Positions 1 through 10,428 of a DNA stretch of 64,000 nucleotides are shown in pieces. The position numbers were made by a program, and so were the translations under genes. The stretch lies in assembly GCA_002749535.1 (NCBI GenBank), contig MZZL01000082.1, positions 56,360 through 120,359 on the forward strand. The letters are read 5' to 3'. The notes below the pieces were generated by a model. That model was not told the DNA's origin, made no database searches, and saw only the letters and a list, made by a program, of their open reading frames with translations. This DNA comes from Apophysomyces variabilis. Taxonomy: Eukaryota > Mucoromycota > Mucoromycetes > Mucorales > Mucoraceae. Numbering within the stretch: position 1 is the first letter of the stretch; every line of letters starts with the position of its first letter.

Positions 1-33
1 GAAACTATAATGTGTTAAAAATGCCATTGTTAG

Positions 34-1597
34 GGTTGACACTTTATCTACAGATTGGCAAAGACGTCAAAAAAGTTTTTTATGAAGGCGAAATCAGCAT
101 GCCGTCTTTACGCATGCTATTTATTGAACGATTTGGATACTCTTCCAGACAGAATGACTTTCCTAGCATCTATGTCCGTGATCCTTCCATAGGTGTGTCA
201 TACGAGTTAGAAAATTTAGAAGAAGTGAAGGATAAAGCTGTTCTTTCGCTTAATATCAATGGTAAGAATAGTGTTGTTCTGCGGGTTTTGTACATTGAAC
301 TAATGAGGTCCATCCTTAAATAGAAAATGAAGTAATGCAGCAGCGCTGGAAGGAAGAAGTTACGAAGGCAGTGGGAAAGGAAATCGAAGATATGAAACGC
401 ATGCTGGCAGAACAAATGGAAGGGGTGAAACAGCAGGTAGCGAACTCGCCAAAAGCGGATGAAGAAGCACTTCGTAACGTGGTACGCAAAGTGCTGGAAG
501 AACATGGAGCTAGTGTCACAGTAAAAGACAATAAACAATTGACGAGCGAGGAAGATGAGGATCGGGAAGCTGCAGTTGAGAAGGAGCCTATGAAGGTAGA
601 GGAAGACGCAGATACATCGATAGAAACAGCGACAGCTAGTGTACCTGTAGCACCGTCAGCTATTGCGATATCTGCCGATGAGCTACGATTGCAGTTGAAC
701 CAGATTGATACTCTGCGACGGGATATAAGTGTGATGCGCCAGCTTCAGCGAGAAATACGCGAAGAGACCAACTCCGTGATTGGGGAACTGAAAGAGAAAG
801 CACAGAGTTTAAGAGAACAAGAAGAAGAGAGTGCTAATAAGGAATCCCAGAGATCGGTTGCACGCCTTTTTATTGAGGAAGGAAAGGAGAAACTGCTGAC
901 AAGCTCGGATAAAATCACAGCTCGACTGGAAGACCTGCAGGACACGATCGACCAGCTGAAGTTGGATGTAACACAGCGAAAATGCCGTCCATCCGAAGCC
1001 CAAATGACTCATTGCTCGAAAGAGACAAAGGCTTTGGCTGCAGAGATAGAAGAGTTTGGCAATTATATTAAGAAGGTCAAGCCAACGTGGAAAAAGACCT
1101 GGGAACAGGAACTTCAGACCATTGTCAAGGAGCAGCAATCATTAAAGGAGCAAGAAGGATTACTGTTGGATATGAAGGATGATCTGGATGCGCTGTTAGA
1201 AGTTTTCGATCAGCTCGAGAAGATATATGCTTATCAGGCAAAGGCGAAGCCAGTTTTGCGCGAATTCCGAGTAGCCCCTGCGGAGGAAGGGTTTGAAGGC
1301 ATGTCGAGTGTTCTGAAGCAGGTAGCCACCATAGATGTCGACCATGATCGTCGACTTCGCGCACTTGAACAATCTGAAAAGATGAGGCAACGTGAACTGG
1401 CGAATCGCATTGATGATTTCGAAAAGGAGTTGGGCGAATTTGTAGATGCGAAAAAGCTCAAGAAGACGGGAGGAGCACTTGAAATCGACCGACTACGACA
1501 GCAAAAAGATCAGGATTTACTGAAAGCCCTTTATAAGAGCAAAACGGAAGAGAAAGGTCTGGAAGGTCAAAAAGAAGAACAACAAGAGGATCCATAA
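34..1597 (+). CDS. bud6: Bud6/AIP3 actin-interacting polarity factor, 3' part
   Basis: Incomplete at the 5' side: the first visible exon starts after an acceptor ending at 33. Exons are 34-261 and 324-1597, with a 62-nt GT-AG intron whose join reads LSLNIN-ENEVMQQRW in frame. The early part shows the AIP3 signature (LQIGKDVKK, SLRMLFIERFGYS, DFPSIYVRDP, YELENLEEVK). The rest is a long acidic/basic coiled coil typical of the Bud6 C-terminal actin- and formin-binding region, ending in RLRQQKDQDLLKALY. In yeasts Bud6 works with the formin at the polarisome to nucleate actin cables; that role here is by family. The variable N-terminus lies outside the window. The gene converges with the YAE1 homologue downstream. 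Confidence 0.88.
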
Positions 1598-1932
1598 TCA
1601 TGATAATAGCATATCGATTTAAGACAATCAATAATTATACTTTGACTTCCCTGTCTTAATTTTGAACTTTTGGGACTCGTTGATAATAGCCGAAGAATAT
1701 ACAGAGGAACATCACAACGAGAAGAATACTTGTTATTGGATATGGTTGTAGAGCTTTATTTGCTTCTATTCATAAGTATTTTTTCTATTGTATCTTTTGG
1801 AAATATGGGTGCTGTTAAGGAGGGGATACCGTAATCTTCGCAGTGTGGCCATTTTGAGCACATCCGACTGTTTCTATTCCATGGACCAATTCAGCCCGTC
1901 TTCATAAATTAGACCAGCAGTTATCTTTTGGT

Positions 1933-2543
1933 TTACTGTTGTCTAACTTTTTCGATAGCTTCATTCACTTTTTTCTCCCATTGAAGAAGAAATTCGTTTG
2001 GTGATAAATAGTCGTCTGATCCAGCGACTTCCTTCGTATCAAAGTATCCTTTGGTAAAAACATGGTTAACTTCCACTTGGTCAAGCTCATCGTATAACTT
2101 TTGCAATGGTGCCACTATTTCTTCCTTCTTGGCGATATGTTTGTAGAATGCAATATAAGAGCTAAGAAAAAAACATCAATATGACTTGCTCTCCCCCCCC
2201 GGAATGACAGATTCTGTTATATTTGAACCTGAGAACGCCTTGCAATTTTCCAAGTGTTATACCAATTTGGATACCTTCACCGTAGCCATGATTGAACCCT
2301 TGCTGCATGTTCACCTCCTTCCCCTCGATAATGCCCACCTTGTAACCTTCCTAATGCAGAAAACAGTGGTGTAACTCCAACTCAGTTTTCACGATCTTTG
2401 TGATTGAGAGTACGATTGTTCTTTCTTCTTACATTGCCATGATCCTCATGTAGCCGGTCCCATTCGCGTTGTGCAATGCTACGGTCATATGTTGTCTCTT
2501 CGTCGCTCGAAGCCCAGACGTCGTCTCTATCCTCGCTGTGCAT
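1933..2543 (-). CDS. yae1: YAE1-type deca-GX3 protein
   Basis: Three exons on the minus strand: 2543-2433, 2350-2229 and 2161-1933, about 153 residues. All joins keep frame. Exon 1 encodes an acidic start (MHSEDRDDVWASSDEE) and REWDRLHEDHGN. Exon 2 encodes the diagnostic Gly repeat EGYKVGIIEGKEVNMQQG followed by FNHGYGEGIQIGITLGKLQG, the deca-GX3 motif of the Yae1 N-terminal family. Exon 3 is a helical C-terminus (SYIAFYKHIAKKEE). In yeast Yae1 with Lto1 acts as a target adaptor for delivering an Fe-S cluster to Rli1/ABCE1; the role here is inferred from the family. No single uninterrupted ORF covers the gene, so it would be easy to miss. Confidence 0.85.
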
Positions 2544-4693
2544 CGTTAAGCTGAATAATCAAATCCTGCGAAAGAAACTTTAACTACAGCTTTACCGTGA
2601 CTGCAATACACTCGCGCTTTAATTGAATATTTATTTTTTTTTTTTTGTGTGTAGAATGATTAATTGAATATTTATTTTACGCTACTCTAAAAAGCATTTT
2701 TTGGATTCCGCAAAAACTTGAATCCCAGTCCGCAAATAAAAAATAGACACACGCAGACAAATAGGTAAATAAATAATCCTTGATGTTCACATGGCACCAA
2801 AAATGGCTCGTAGAAACTGGCCTTCTTTGAAGGTACCTTGCTAATAGGAAAAAATTAACACTTGGTTGTCGATATGTCGATAATTGACTGCCAAGGCAAA
2901 CAATAGTTAGCAACATTTAGTAGCAGTTTTCGCGATTTAGCTGCACTATCCATGACAACTATCAATGTATTGACATGCTACCTTGTGGAAAGCTTGAGGA
3001 TTACTTGTTACCTCTTATGATCTAAGCTTATGTGATGCATGTGCAAATCGGTAGGCATCGAGGGAGGACCGACACCCCTTTGCCAAGTAAGACAATATTA
3101 TGTGTCACAGAAGTAAAGCAATAAAAAATACACAAACCCAATGTTCGTGACATAATGAAAAGAATTCACATAATGCCATTCGAATTCATGGGCGTTCTTG
3201 ACATTCTGTTCTCTTGTAATAAGTGTTAATCAGCCATCTCAAATCCTGTATTCTTTATTTTCTTTACCAGAGGATCCTGAAGGACGGATGATTGATCAAA
3301 CTATCGCTTTTGACCAGTCCTAGATTGCTCAAGATAGACACGAGGCTTGGTTTGAATCCTAGCGGCATGTTTTTCTTTGTCCCCGTTTGTAGTTTTTGAT
3401 ATGATGTTGAGCGGTTCGAACATTTGCGCCCGTGATCAGCGCCGTTTCCTCGCCTTCCTCCTGCAAATACCAAATCAAACCTTTTATATTTACTGTGGGA
3501 TATATCATCTGTATGGTCCCTCTTATTCTGGCTTATTTACCCATCCATACTCTCCTTGTGTGTGTATGGTCTGTTTGGAAAATGAACAAGCATTGCTAAT
3601 CCTTCTTTCTCAGCGTCATCAACGGATTTGTCTTGCCTCTGCCAATGCATGCATACGCATGAAGACATCATCCACACTATTATTACTTCCTCGCCATTTT
3701 TCACGCAAGGTAGCTACATTTCAACAGCCAATTCTGCCCACTCGTGTGATTTATCATCCTCGGAGATGTCAACTTCAAATAAGGTATTACCAATCATATT
3801 TAATGAATCACTTTCATATTACATATAGCCAGATAAGTCATTCATTTTACAAAAGATGCGCTTTCTTCAGACTGTTATCCCATCTTCATAGTATCTAGCA
3901 GAAAACGGAGTAGAAAATTTCAGAGAATACCGAATCATCGGAGAAAAACTGCCTATGATCAGAGAACGCAGTGCTCAACAATTCCCCGTAATACTTGACA
4001 ACTATAGCACCTGGGGCAATAATTTTTGCATTCTTAGCAATAGGTATGTCGCAAAAGCAGGTTCAAAAGACGCGTAAACGGGTCGTGTCACGATGGAGGA
4101 ACGCGTCTACGCGATTGCCACATGACTGTCTGCTGAAATGACGGTCCCAAAGGTCAGGCAATCCACGACCGCTACCATACTGTAGATCCTTGAAAAATAA
4201 GCGTCTATAACGATAATTTCTTAAACTAGCAGCATTTTTTGAACGGGCAAATAAAAGGATCAACGCATAAATCCCGTTATCAAGTGCTCTGCAGCTCGTA
4301 GCTTAACAGAAAATAAACAAGGTTGATTGCCAGACATCTAGCTTACTTGACCACGAATGAGTCATTCTTGTGGAGTGCTGCTGCGGCAGGCGGAACAAAG
4401 TCATCATACGTGTTTCCCCGACGTTGTCATCTTCATAGCAAAGAACTTTAGCACTGAAAGTCAAGAGAACTTAAGGGACCAGCAAACGATCGGAAGTAGA
4501 AAGGAACGAATTATGTTGTAGGACGCGAAGAATCCAGTCCTTGAGCCTAGCCGCTACAAACCGAAAGATAAAACCATGAATCATACCGTGCTCTTCTGTA
4601 TGTGACTGTGTGAGACATGGGATATTACATGAAACTATATGTAGAGCGGAAAAAGACAGCCCTTTCTTTTCTCTAAGTTCCCTCTCCCTTTCA
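2544..4693. other. AT-rich intergenic stretch with a decayed transposase trace
   Basis: No intact gene is supported in this 2.1-kb gap between the YAE1 homologue and the Nudix gene. It contains homopolymer tracts (T runs near 2635) and short ORFs without recognisable motifs. The only suggestive coding trace is the minus-strand helix-turn-helix relic listed separately at 3264-3473. Promoter sequence for the minus-strand YAE1 gene and for the plus-strand Nudix gene must lie at its two ends, but no defined element stands out. Confidence 0.5.
3264..3473 (-). mobile_element. Possible relic of an HTH transposase N-terminus
   Basis: On the minus strand, frame-shifted reading of this stretch gives TGANVRTAQHHIKNYKRG followed by a broken basic tail. 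This resembles the N-terminal helix-turn-helix of Tc1/mariner or IS630-type transposases in fungi, where an RTAQ-W-V-K-Y pattern is common (from memory of the family, not a search). Stops interrupt it and no catalytic DDE/D motifs follow. It may be a short decayed transposon fragment; chance similarity is possible. Confidence 0.28.
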
Positions 4694-5158
4694 ATGTCTC
4701 CGGCAGGTTCCGATCGTGTCGTCCGAGTAGGCGTGGGTTGCTTTGTCAAGTGTCGTTTTGACGATGGGTTTAAAATCTTACTGAGTAAACGAAAAGGCTC
4801 CCATGGTTCCGGTTGCTGGCAATTGCCCGGTGGTCATCTCGAGTTTAACGAATCTTTCGAAGAATGTGCGCGTCGGGAAGTCCTCGAGGAAACTAATCTC
4901 GAATTAGACAAGATCCAGGTCATCACAACGACAAACGATCCTATGCCAGCTGATAACAAGCACTATGTGACCGTATTCGTCCAGAGTACGGTCGATCGCA
5001 AGGATATCGGACGGTTACGTGTCATGGAGCCTGAAAAGCTAGAAGGAGAATGGGAATGGGTCTCCTGGAAGGATATACATCAGTATAAGCCACTTTTTAC
5101 ACCTATTCAGCATTTCCTGCAACAACCATCACACATCACGTCCGTTCTTCTTCAATAA
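4694..5158 (+). CDS. Nudix hydrolase, NUDT15/NUDT1-like
   Basis: Single-exon gene of about 155 residues. The ATG at 4694 (MSPAGSDRVVRVGVGC) is chosen because the conserved fold starts right after it; the frame is open further upstream but looks like leader. The Nudix box is complete: GGHLEFNESFEECARREVLEE fits GX5EX7REUXEE, giving the Mg-binding helix. The preceding GCWQLPGGHLEF and the tail MEPEKLEGEWEWVSW resemble the NUDT15/plant NUDT1 group, which hydrolyses modified or excess nucleoside triphosphates or NADH. Substrate cannot be set from sequence. No targeting signal is obvious, so it is probably cytosolic. Confidence 0.85.
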   Translation: MSPAGSDRVVRVGVGCFVKCRFDDGFKILLSKRKGSHGSGCWQLPGGHLEFNESFEECARREVLEETNLELDKIQVITTTNDPMPADNKHYVTVFVQSTVDRKDIGRLRVMEPEKLEGEWEWVSWKDIHQYKPLFTPIQHFLQQPSHITSVLLQ

Positions 5159-5770
5159 AATTAAATATATAATAACTGCAGTGCCATGATACTTCCGTTA
5201 GCATCTCGAGCTACTAGCTATGGCCAGAGGCAATATTGACTTGTATAACTAGTCTGCTCATTTAGTAAAAACGGCTATAAACTAGATCAGATAGGCTTGC
5301 TGGATATGGCTTTGGTTTATTAGCTATTTTTGAAAAGTTTCTTTTTTTTTGGCAACAATGCTAGATCAGTGATGATACAGCTCAATGATATACACAAACA
5401 GGAAGCAGATATGGAAGGTTGAATCACTCGAAACGCGCTTAGTAAAGGTTACTGAATTGACTACAGAACCTTGTTAACAAAGGCTTGTATACGGCATTGT
5501 ACGTGAGAGAGTGTGCCTTTCACATTTTCCTTTTGGTACCTTTTGACGCAGTTCATTAGTGAATCGTCATGTTTCTCAGAAACCAATCGAATTTGGTCAT
5601 GACTGCAGCCGCCTCACCGAGCGGGGTTTGAATAAGTAACGCGATGACTAGCTGATTGGCTGAGCTTTTTTGTGTACTGGACGTTTTTCTCTTTTACTTC
5701 AAGAGAAATAGAAAGACCCTTCTTCTGAAAATTTTTTGTTCTTCCTTTTATCACGGGCAGTAAAGAAACC

Positions 5771-6976
5771 ATGGACAACAATATGGCAACCATAGAGGGA
5801 ACGACGACCACCACCAACAACACCGTGTCTTCCACCGCAGACTCCATACCTGTGACTAGTAGTAGTCCCACACCGTCCTCTTCGGTGTTCCAGCCCTATC
5901 AGCAGCAATTGCACGAAGCTATGCTGGCCGCTGTCAACAGTCACGGCGGTGTGTCCACTCTTTCTCATCAAGGTCTTTTGGCAGCAGCAGCAGCGGCGGC
6001 GGCAGCAGCGGCGGCAGCGGTGGCAAACGGTCAACCAAATGATAATGTTGAAACGGAAATCGACCATGCCAAAAAGGATAGTATTCGTGCTGCAAACAGA
6101 GAACGGAAGAAGAAATGGCGGCTGCATAACGAAGAACGAAGTAAGGAAAACAGAAATGTTAATATGAAGCAAAGAATCCACTCATCCTAGATCTTTCCGT
6201 GATATAGACAAGGATAACGATTTGAGATGTCGTGTGAATAAACGAGCCGCCAAACTATTTGGACCAATGGATAGTGAGCGGAAGCAGAAGTGGGTGAACG
6301 AAGAGTTCCAGAAACGACGACAGAAACGGATGGATAAGGAACGTAGGAAAACCATTGTGAACAATGCATTAAGCGTGCCTACGCCAACGTCGCAGGCAGC
6401 AACGGATACTCCGTCATTTTATCAACCCGTCTCAATTGATGCTGCTGCGAAAATTCTGGATTTTCCCTCAGAACTGCAACGTCAGCTGCTGGAACAACTC
6501 AACCATAGTATGATGGTAGGGCGTGTTTGTGAGCTCAAAAAATACCCAGAAGTCTTATGTACGTGTATTGAACGCCTTAGGCATTGACAAACGGCAAATT
6601 GCCTTCTCCACCGGTTGAATATACGGAACAACAGCAGCAGCAACAATCAGTGGAAGGTGAAACTACGAATACCACGTCTTCATCACAGCCGCCGGCGGTC
6701 AAGGAAGAGCAGATGGGAATAATCACGGCAGAAGCAGCAGAACAAGCTTTGAAGACACTAGCTCAAAGTTTATCCGCAAATGCTAGCCTCAGTAGCAGCA
6801 GCGGACAAAACTCACCTCTGGAATACGTCAAGGGGGAAAGTCAAGAGGCGTCGAATGAAGGTCAGGGTGATGACCAACCAAAAAAGGAAGGTGATAAATC
6901 GGAAGAGAAAAAACCAGAATATCCTATGGACGCCGTCCTGACACTGATGCAATTAAATGCAGGGTGGAGACAGTGA
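5771..6976 (+). CDS. DUF3020-domain nuclear protein
   Basis: Three exons, 5771-6140, 6208-6515 and 6581-6976, encode about 357 residues. The first join rebuilds NEERNKDNDLRCRVNKRA, the hallmark of the fungal DUF3020 family, a basic bZIP-like region thought to be nuclear. It is preceded by a Ser/Thr/Pro-rich N-terminus and an uninterrupted alanine run encoded by GCA/GCG repeats (about 5983-6020). The domain continues with KLFGPMDSERKQKWVNEEF and a basic KRRQKRMDKERRK stretch. After the second intron the protein is Gln/Ser/Glu-rich and ends with DAVLTLMQLNAGWRQ, a conserved-looking C-terminal motif. The molecular function is not established; a role in transcription is only suggested by composition. 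Confidence 0.8.
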
Positions 6977-7688
6977 GGAACAGCACTGAAATCCTTGTGA
7001 ATTTCTTTTTGCACTTAAACAATGTATCTCCGTCTGTGGAAAGGGTTCGTGTACTCAAATCATATATAAACATTTTACGCCATGACACCCCTAATAGTCA
7101 AAACTGTCATTGTTTTGCTTCAAATCCACACATGACAAATATATCCTATGGTCGCTAAAAAGGATATTCTAAGAAAATGATTACCAAGCAGCTGTTATGA
7201 CCTGCCACGAAACAGAACGCTATCTAATCTGACGCAAAAGCAATATGCAGCAGCAAACGGATACCTTCTGACTAATACTTACCAACAAATAAACCGAAGT
7301 AGGAGTTTCCCATATATTGCAAACGAATAGTTGCTGCTAAAGATGAAAAACGAAAGGGAAGTCGGACGCCCATGTACAGTGTTTCGGGAAGTAAAGCCGT
7401 ACCTGCTTGAAATTGATTCGCACTGGCCCAAGTGTGAATGATGCGAGTTGAAGAAATAAATGGATGTCTCTGCCGGTTTTTTATCATTTTCTGTACCTTT
7501 CTACTTCATTTGGAAAGTGCTCCTTTACAGCATCAACTCGATAACATAACCTGCTTGGTCATAGAGATCAGACACATTCTCTTAAATACAGAAATTCAAT
7601 GGCCTCAGCACACCAAAATCAGCATCCATTTAACTTGTTATTGGACCACTCAAAATGTGAGCCCAAGTTCTAAACAATAAACAATTTG
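6977..7688. other. Intergenic, nothing recognised
   Basis: AT-rich 0.7-kb stretch between the DUF3020 gene and a decayed SWIM-type ORF. Small open frames here have no recognisable motif or credible splice structure. Confidence 0.5.
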
Positions 7689-8264
7689 TTATTGATGACG
7701 TTGGATTGTAAGATTTACGTTTGCCGATGTTGTCTCTACATCTAAAACGTTTTGAATCGCTTGAAGGCACTGTAGGATTACACGTTTTTGTTCTGCAGTT
7801 AGTGTAGGCATAAGTAAACGTAGTTGTTCTCCAATAGTTTGACGAATGAGAAGGACTTCATCGTTTGTAACATCTTCTCGGAGCGTTTCAACGGGCGTGC
7901 GCACAGGTATTAAGTTTGCTATCTCCAACTTTGGGGGAACTATTTACTAGTTGTAAGCTATTGTTTATGTTCAGGCTATGAGTGTACTTGCCAAGTATTT
8001 CTAGATTGGGTATTACAGAATGCAGTAAATGCATATGCTTACCCAAGCAGACTGACGCCATTGGCAATTACGATAATTGTAAGAAGTCATAGCGTTATTG
8101 CTTACAGTTACATCGTATGTCACGTCTTTCTGCGTGAAGTACCGCACAGTGAACATATAGTCGGCTGATTGCTCGACAATGTCTTCGATGACAGTATTTG
8201 GTATCCCTTGACCTGCTATTTCCCGTCTTTTTGGTTCTCGTTCTTCAGGTCCCATTCGGCCCAT
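7689..8264 (-). pseudogene. Decayed SWIM-zinc-finger protein (transposon-derived family)
   Basis: Two minus-strand blocks. The upper block (8264-8013) begins MGRMGPEEREPKRREI and runs through ADYMFTVRYFTQKDVTYDVT to MTSYNYRNCQWRQSA. Shifting frame by one base at about 8045 continues as CLGKHMHLLHSVIPNLEI, matching the end of a SWIM finger (CxC...CKHMyLL) in which two Cys appear replaced (Tyr, Gly). The lower block (7928-7689) encodes RQTIGEQLRLLMPTLTAEQK and a helical tail. SWIM fingers occur in Mutator-like transposases and in expanded Mucoromycota families. The frame break and lost ligands argue for a relic. No upstream DDE catalytic core is visible. Confidence 0.45.
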
Positions 8265-8947
8265 GTTGAGTTATATAAGGGTCGTAGTATTCTTAATAAC
8301 TATTTCAACGTCGTTGACTAAGATAAAAAGAAGGCGATCTCGTTTTCGCTCATTTGTAAGTGGTTAGGCCAGCTCCGAAGTTGTTTGCATACTTGTTTCT
8401 AGTTGTGGCTGGAAAGCCATGCTTTATCGTTGAAATCAATTGCCTATGAAGTATTATTTACGAAGATAGTTTGATATTATTGATGCAGAGAACAGTGCAG
8501 AATAAAGAGTTTCTTTTTTTATGAACCCTGCAACTTGTTTTTCATGTGTCACTGAGCGCGCTGATTCAATGATGTCTTAGCTCATCTTCTTGCTGATGCT
8601 ATCAAGCAATTGCCCTAGCCAGCAATGATCAATTTTGCTCACAGTTGAGTTCTTTTTTTCTTAGAGTGTTGCTATCCTAAGTTACCATGCATTGTCAAGT
8701 CATTGCTTTCTCATTTATTTCCAGAAAATGACATACACAACATAATTCGAAATAATAGATACAATGTTTCTTTGCACGTCTTTGTCCTTATTCATCTCGA
8801 GTAGAACTGTAGGCTACTTTTAGCTATATCTGTATAGAGATTAAAGCAATTCTAAAATTTTAGGGAAACTTAAAATAGGCGTATTTGAATTCTCCTAAAG
8901 GACAAGCAAGGTTACTAGCGTTCATTCATTTATTCGTGATGCATCAT

Positions 8948-9190
8948 TCAGCCTGAGCTCTGGCTGGTCGGCGTAAAGACTCCAGACGCGATTCCACGTT
9001 CATCCGACTTTCCATATAGGATTTCTCGCATGTTTCTACCTGCATTCACATCCTTATACTACACCTATGGGTCGGTTCCAGTAATATTGTGAATCTCGAA
9101 CTATTCCGCAACCAGTTGCCTAGGTTGTTCTTGGTTTGCCCGCGGATGGTTGTTGCATTCTTTGAGCGGATTCTAGATACTGCAAAAAGT
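8948..9190 (-). pseudogene. Fanzor/TnpB C-terminal fragment, broken
   Basis: Minus-strand reading gives GIVRDSQYYWNR, then after 19 extra bases (9071-9053) resumes in frame as DVNAGRNMREILYGKSDERG and ends at a TGA (8948-8950). Removing the 19 bases rebuilds the RuvC-III motif WNRDVNAGRNM found at the C-terminus of Fanzor and TnpB nucleases. Upstream, ECNNHPRANQEQPRQLV may be the end of the zinc-finger region. No RuvC-I Asp is visible further upstream, so this is a short remnant. It is a different lineage from the large Fanzor gene 1.3 kb away, whose motif is NRDGNASKNI. Confidence 0.6.
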
Positions 9191-10415
9191 CATTAACGGT
9201 TGTATGATAAAAATTTTTTGTGCTTAGTTTGAAATGCGTAGTATCAAAAAATAGGCATAGTTTTTGTTGACCAACTTTTCTCACAAATACAGCTACTTTT
9301 GAAACTATGTTGAACTAAATCATTCGATATTTACGTTTATTAAAAAGAGTTAGAGAGACTCTATCCTGCCTCGTATTGCGTTATGTATCATCTTCTTTGT
9401 TTATGTCGCACCAGTTCATATGTCGCGTTGATTGGACTGCATTAGTAAAATCTGGTTTTAACATCCTTATCGACAATCATAGTCAGAGCAGTTTACACTC
9501 TGCCTTATATGTCCCTTTATATTTAACTTTTCTATATTATTTCTTGAAACTGTTCAGTAACATTCACGGATACTAGATATATCTAGTTTAGTTTTTCTAA
9601 TTCATTCTACGTTTTAGAGTGGATGATTCGTAAACTGCTTCAAAGTATTGATTGTCCAATTGTTGTATCCCATTGTGCATATTAAAGGTATCCCTTCAAA
9701 ATCAGATAAAAAAATAAATACCGACAGAAACACAAGTTTTTTAACCTCTGGTTTTCTACTTTTCTCATAGCTTTTCTTCTATGTCTGATATAGTAAAATG
9801 ACCAATTTTTAATAGAAATTGATACTCTTCTTTTCAGAAGTAAGTTCTTTCGCCATGTTATTTTCATTTAAAACCCGTATGCATGCACGGAAATTTGTTG
9901 AAATCGCCTCTTTCCCTAGTTCCGTAAAACTCTTTCTCATAAACGCAGTTAGATTAATCACTTCCATCCTTAACAAGCATGGTTTAAGCGATTTTTCTTG
10001 CAAGATTATCATGTATTTCAAACCTTAGCAGCATTTAAACATACCATAATTGGATTAACTCTAAGATCAAATGTGCTCCTTCATGGGCATATCTTTGTTA
10101 CGTTCTGCGATGCAGATCATTGTCTTACCATCGCTCGATTAACTGACTTAACAATCTTTGCGTAATCTGTTCCATTTTATTCAAGTCTCTTCACTGTTTT
10201 ACCGATCTTTCGTTATTAATCATTATGCTAAAAGATGAATAGCCTGATTTGACTTTATTAACACCAAGTTTAAATTGAATGTAATGCATAAAAGATGCAT
10301 TATACCAGAGACGGATCAATTAACGAAGTTGTATCTGTAGTTGGACTATACCAACGGAGTATCTACAAAAAATCAGTCACCGATATAGTGCAGTGCTTGT
10401 ACTTACTAGGTAATT
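9191..10415. other. AT-rich spacer downstream of the Fanzor gene
   Basis: No gene supported. The part nearest 10415 is the 3' flank of the minus-strand Fanzor ORF and is the natural place to look for its guide RNA and right element end. Confidence 0.45.
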
Positions 10416-10428
10416 GCCCTTCACGGGC
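10416..10428 (-). other. Small hairpin spanning the Fanzor stop codon
   Basis: A GCCC/GGGC stem with a five-base loop surrounds the TGA stop of the nuclease ORF on the minus strand. TnpB and Fanzor guide RNAs typically overlap or follow the end of the ORF, so this could be part of such an RNA, but a four-pair stem alone is weak and no full RNA structure was derived. Confidence 0.25.
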
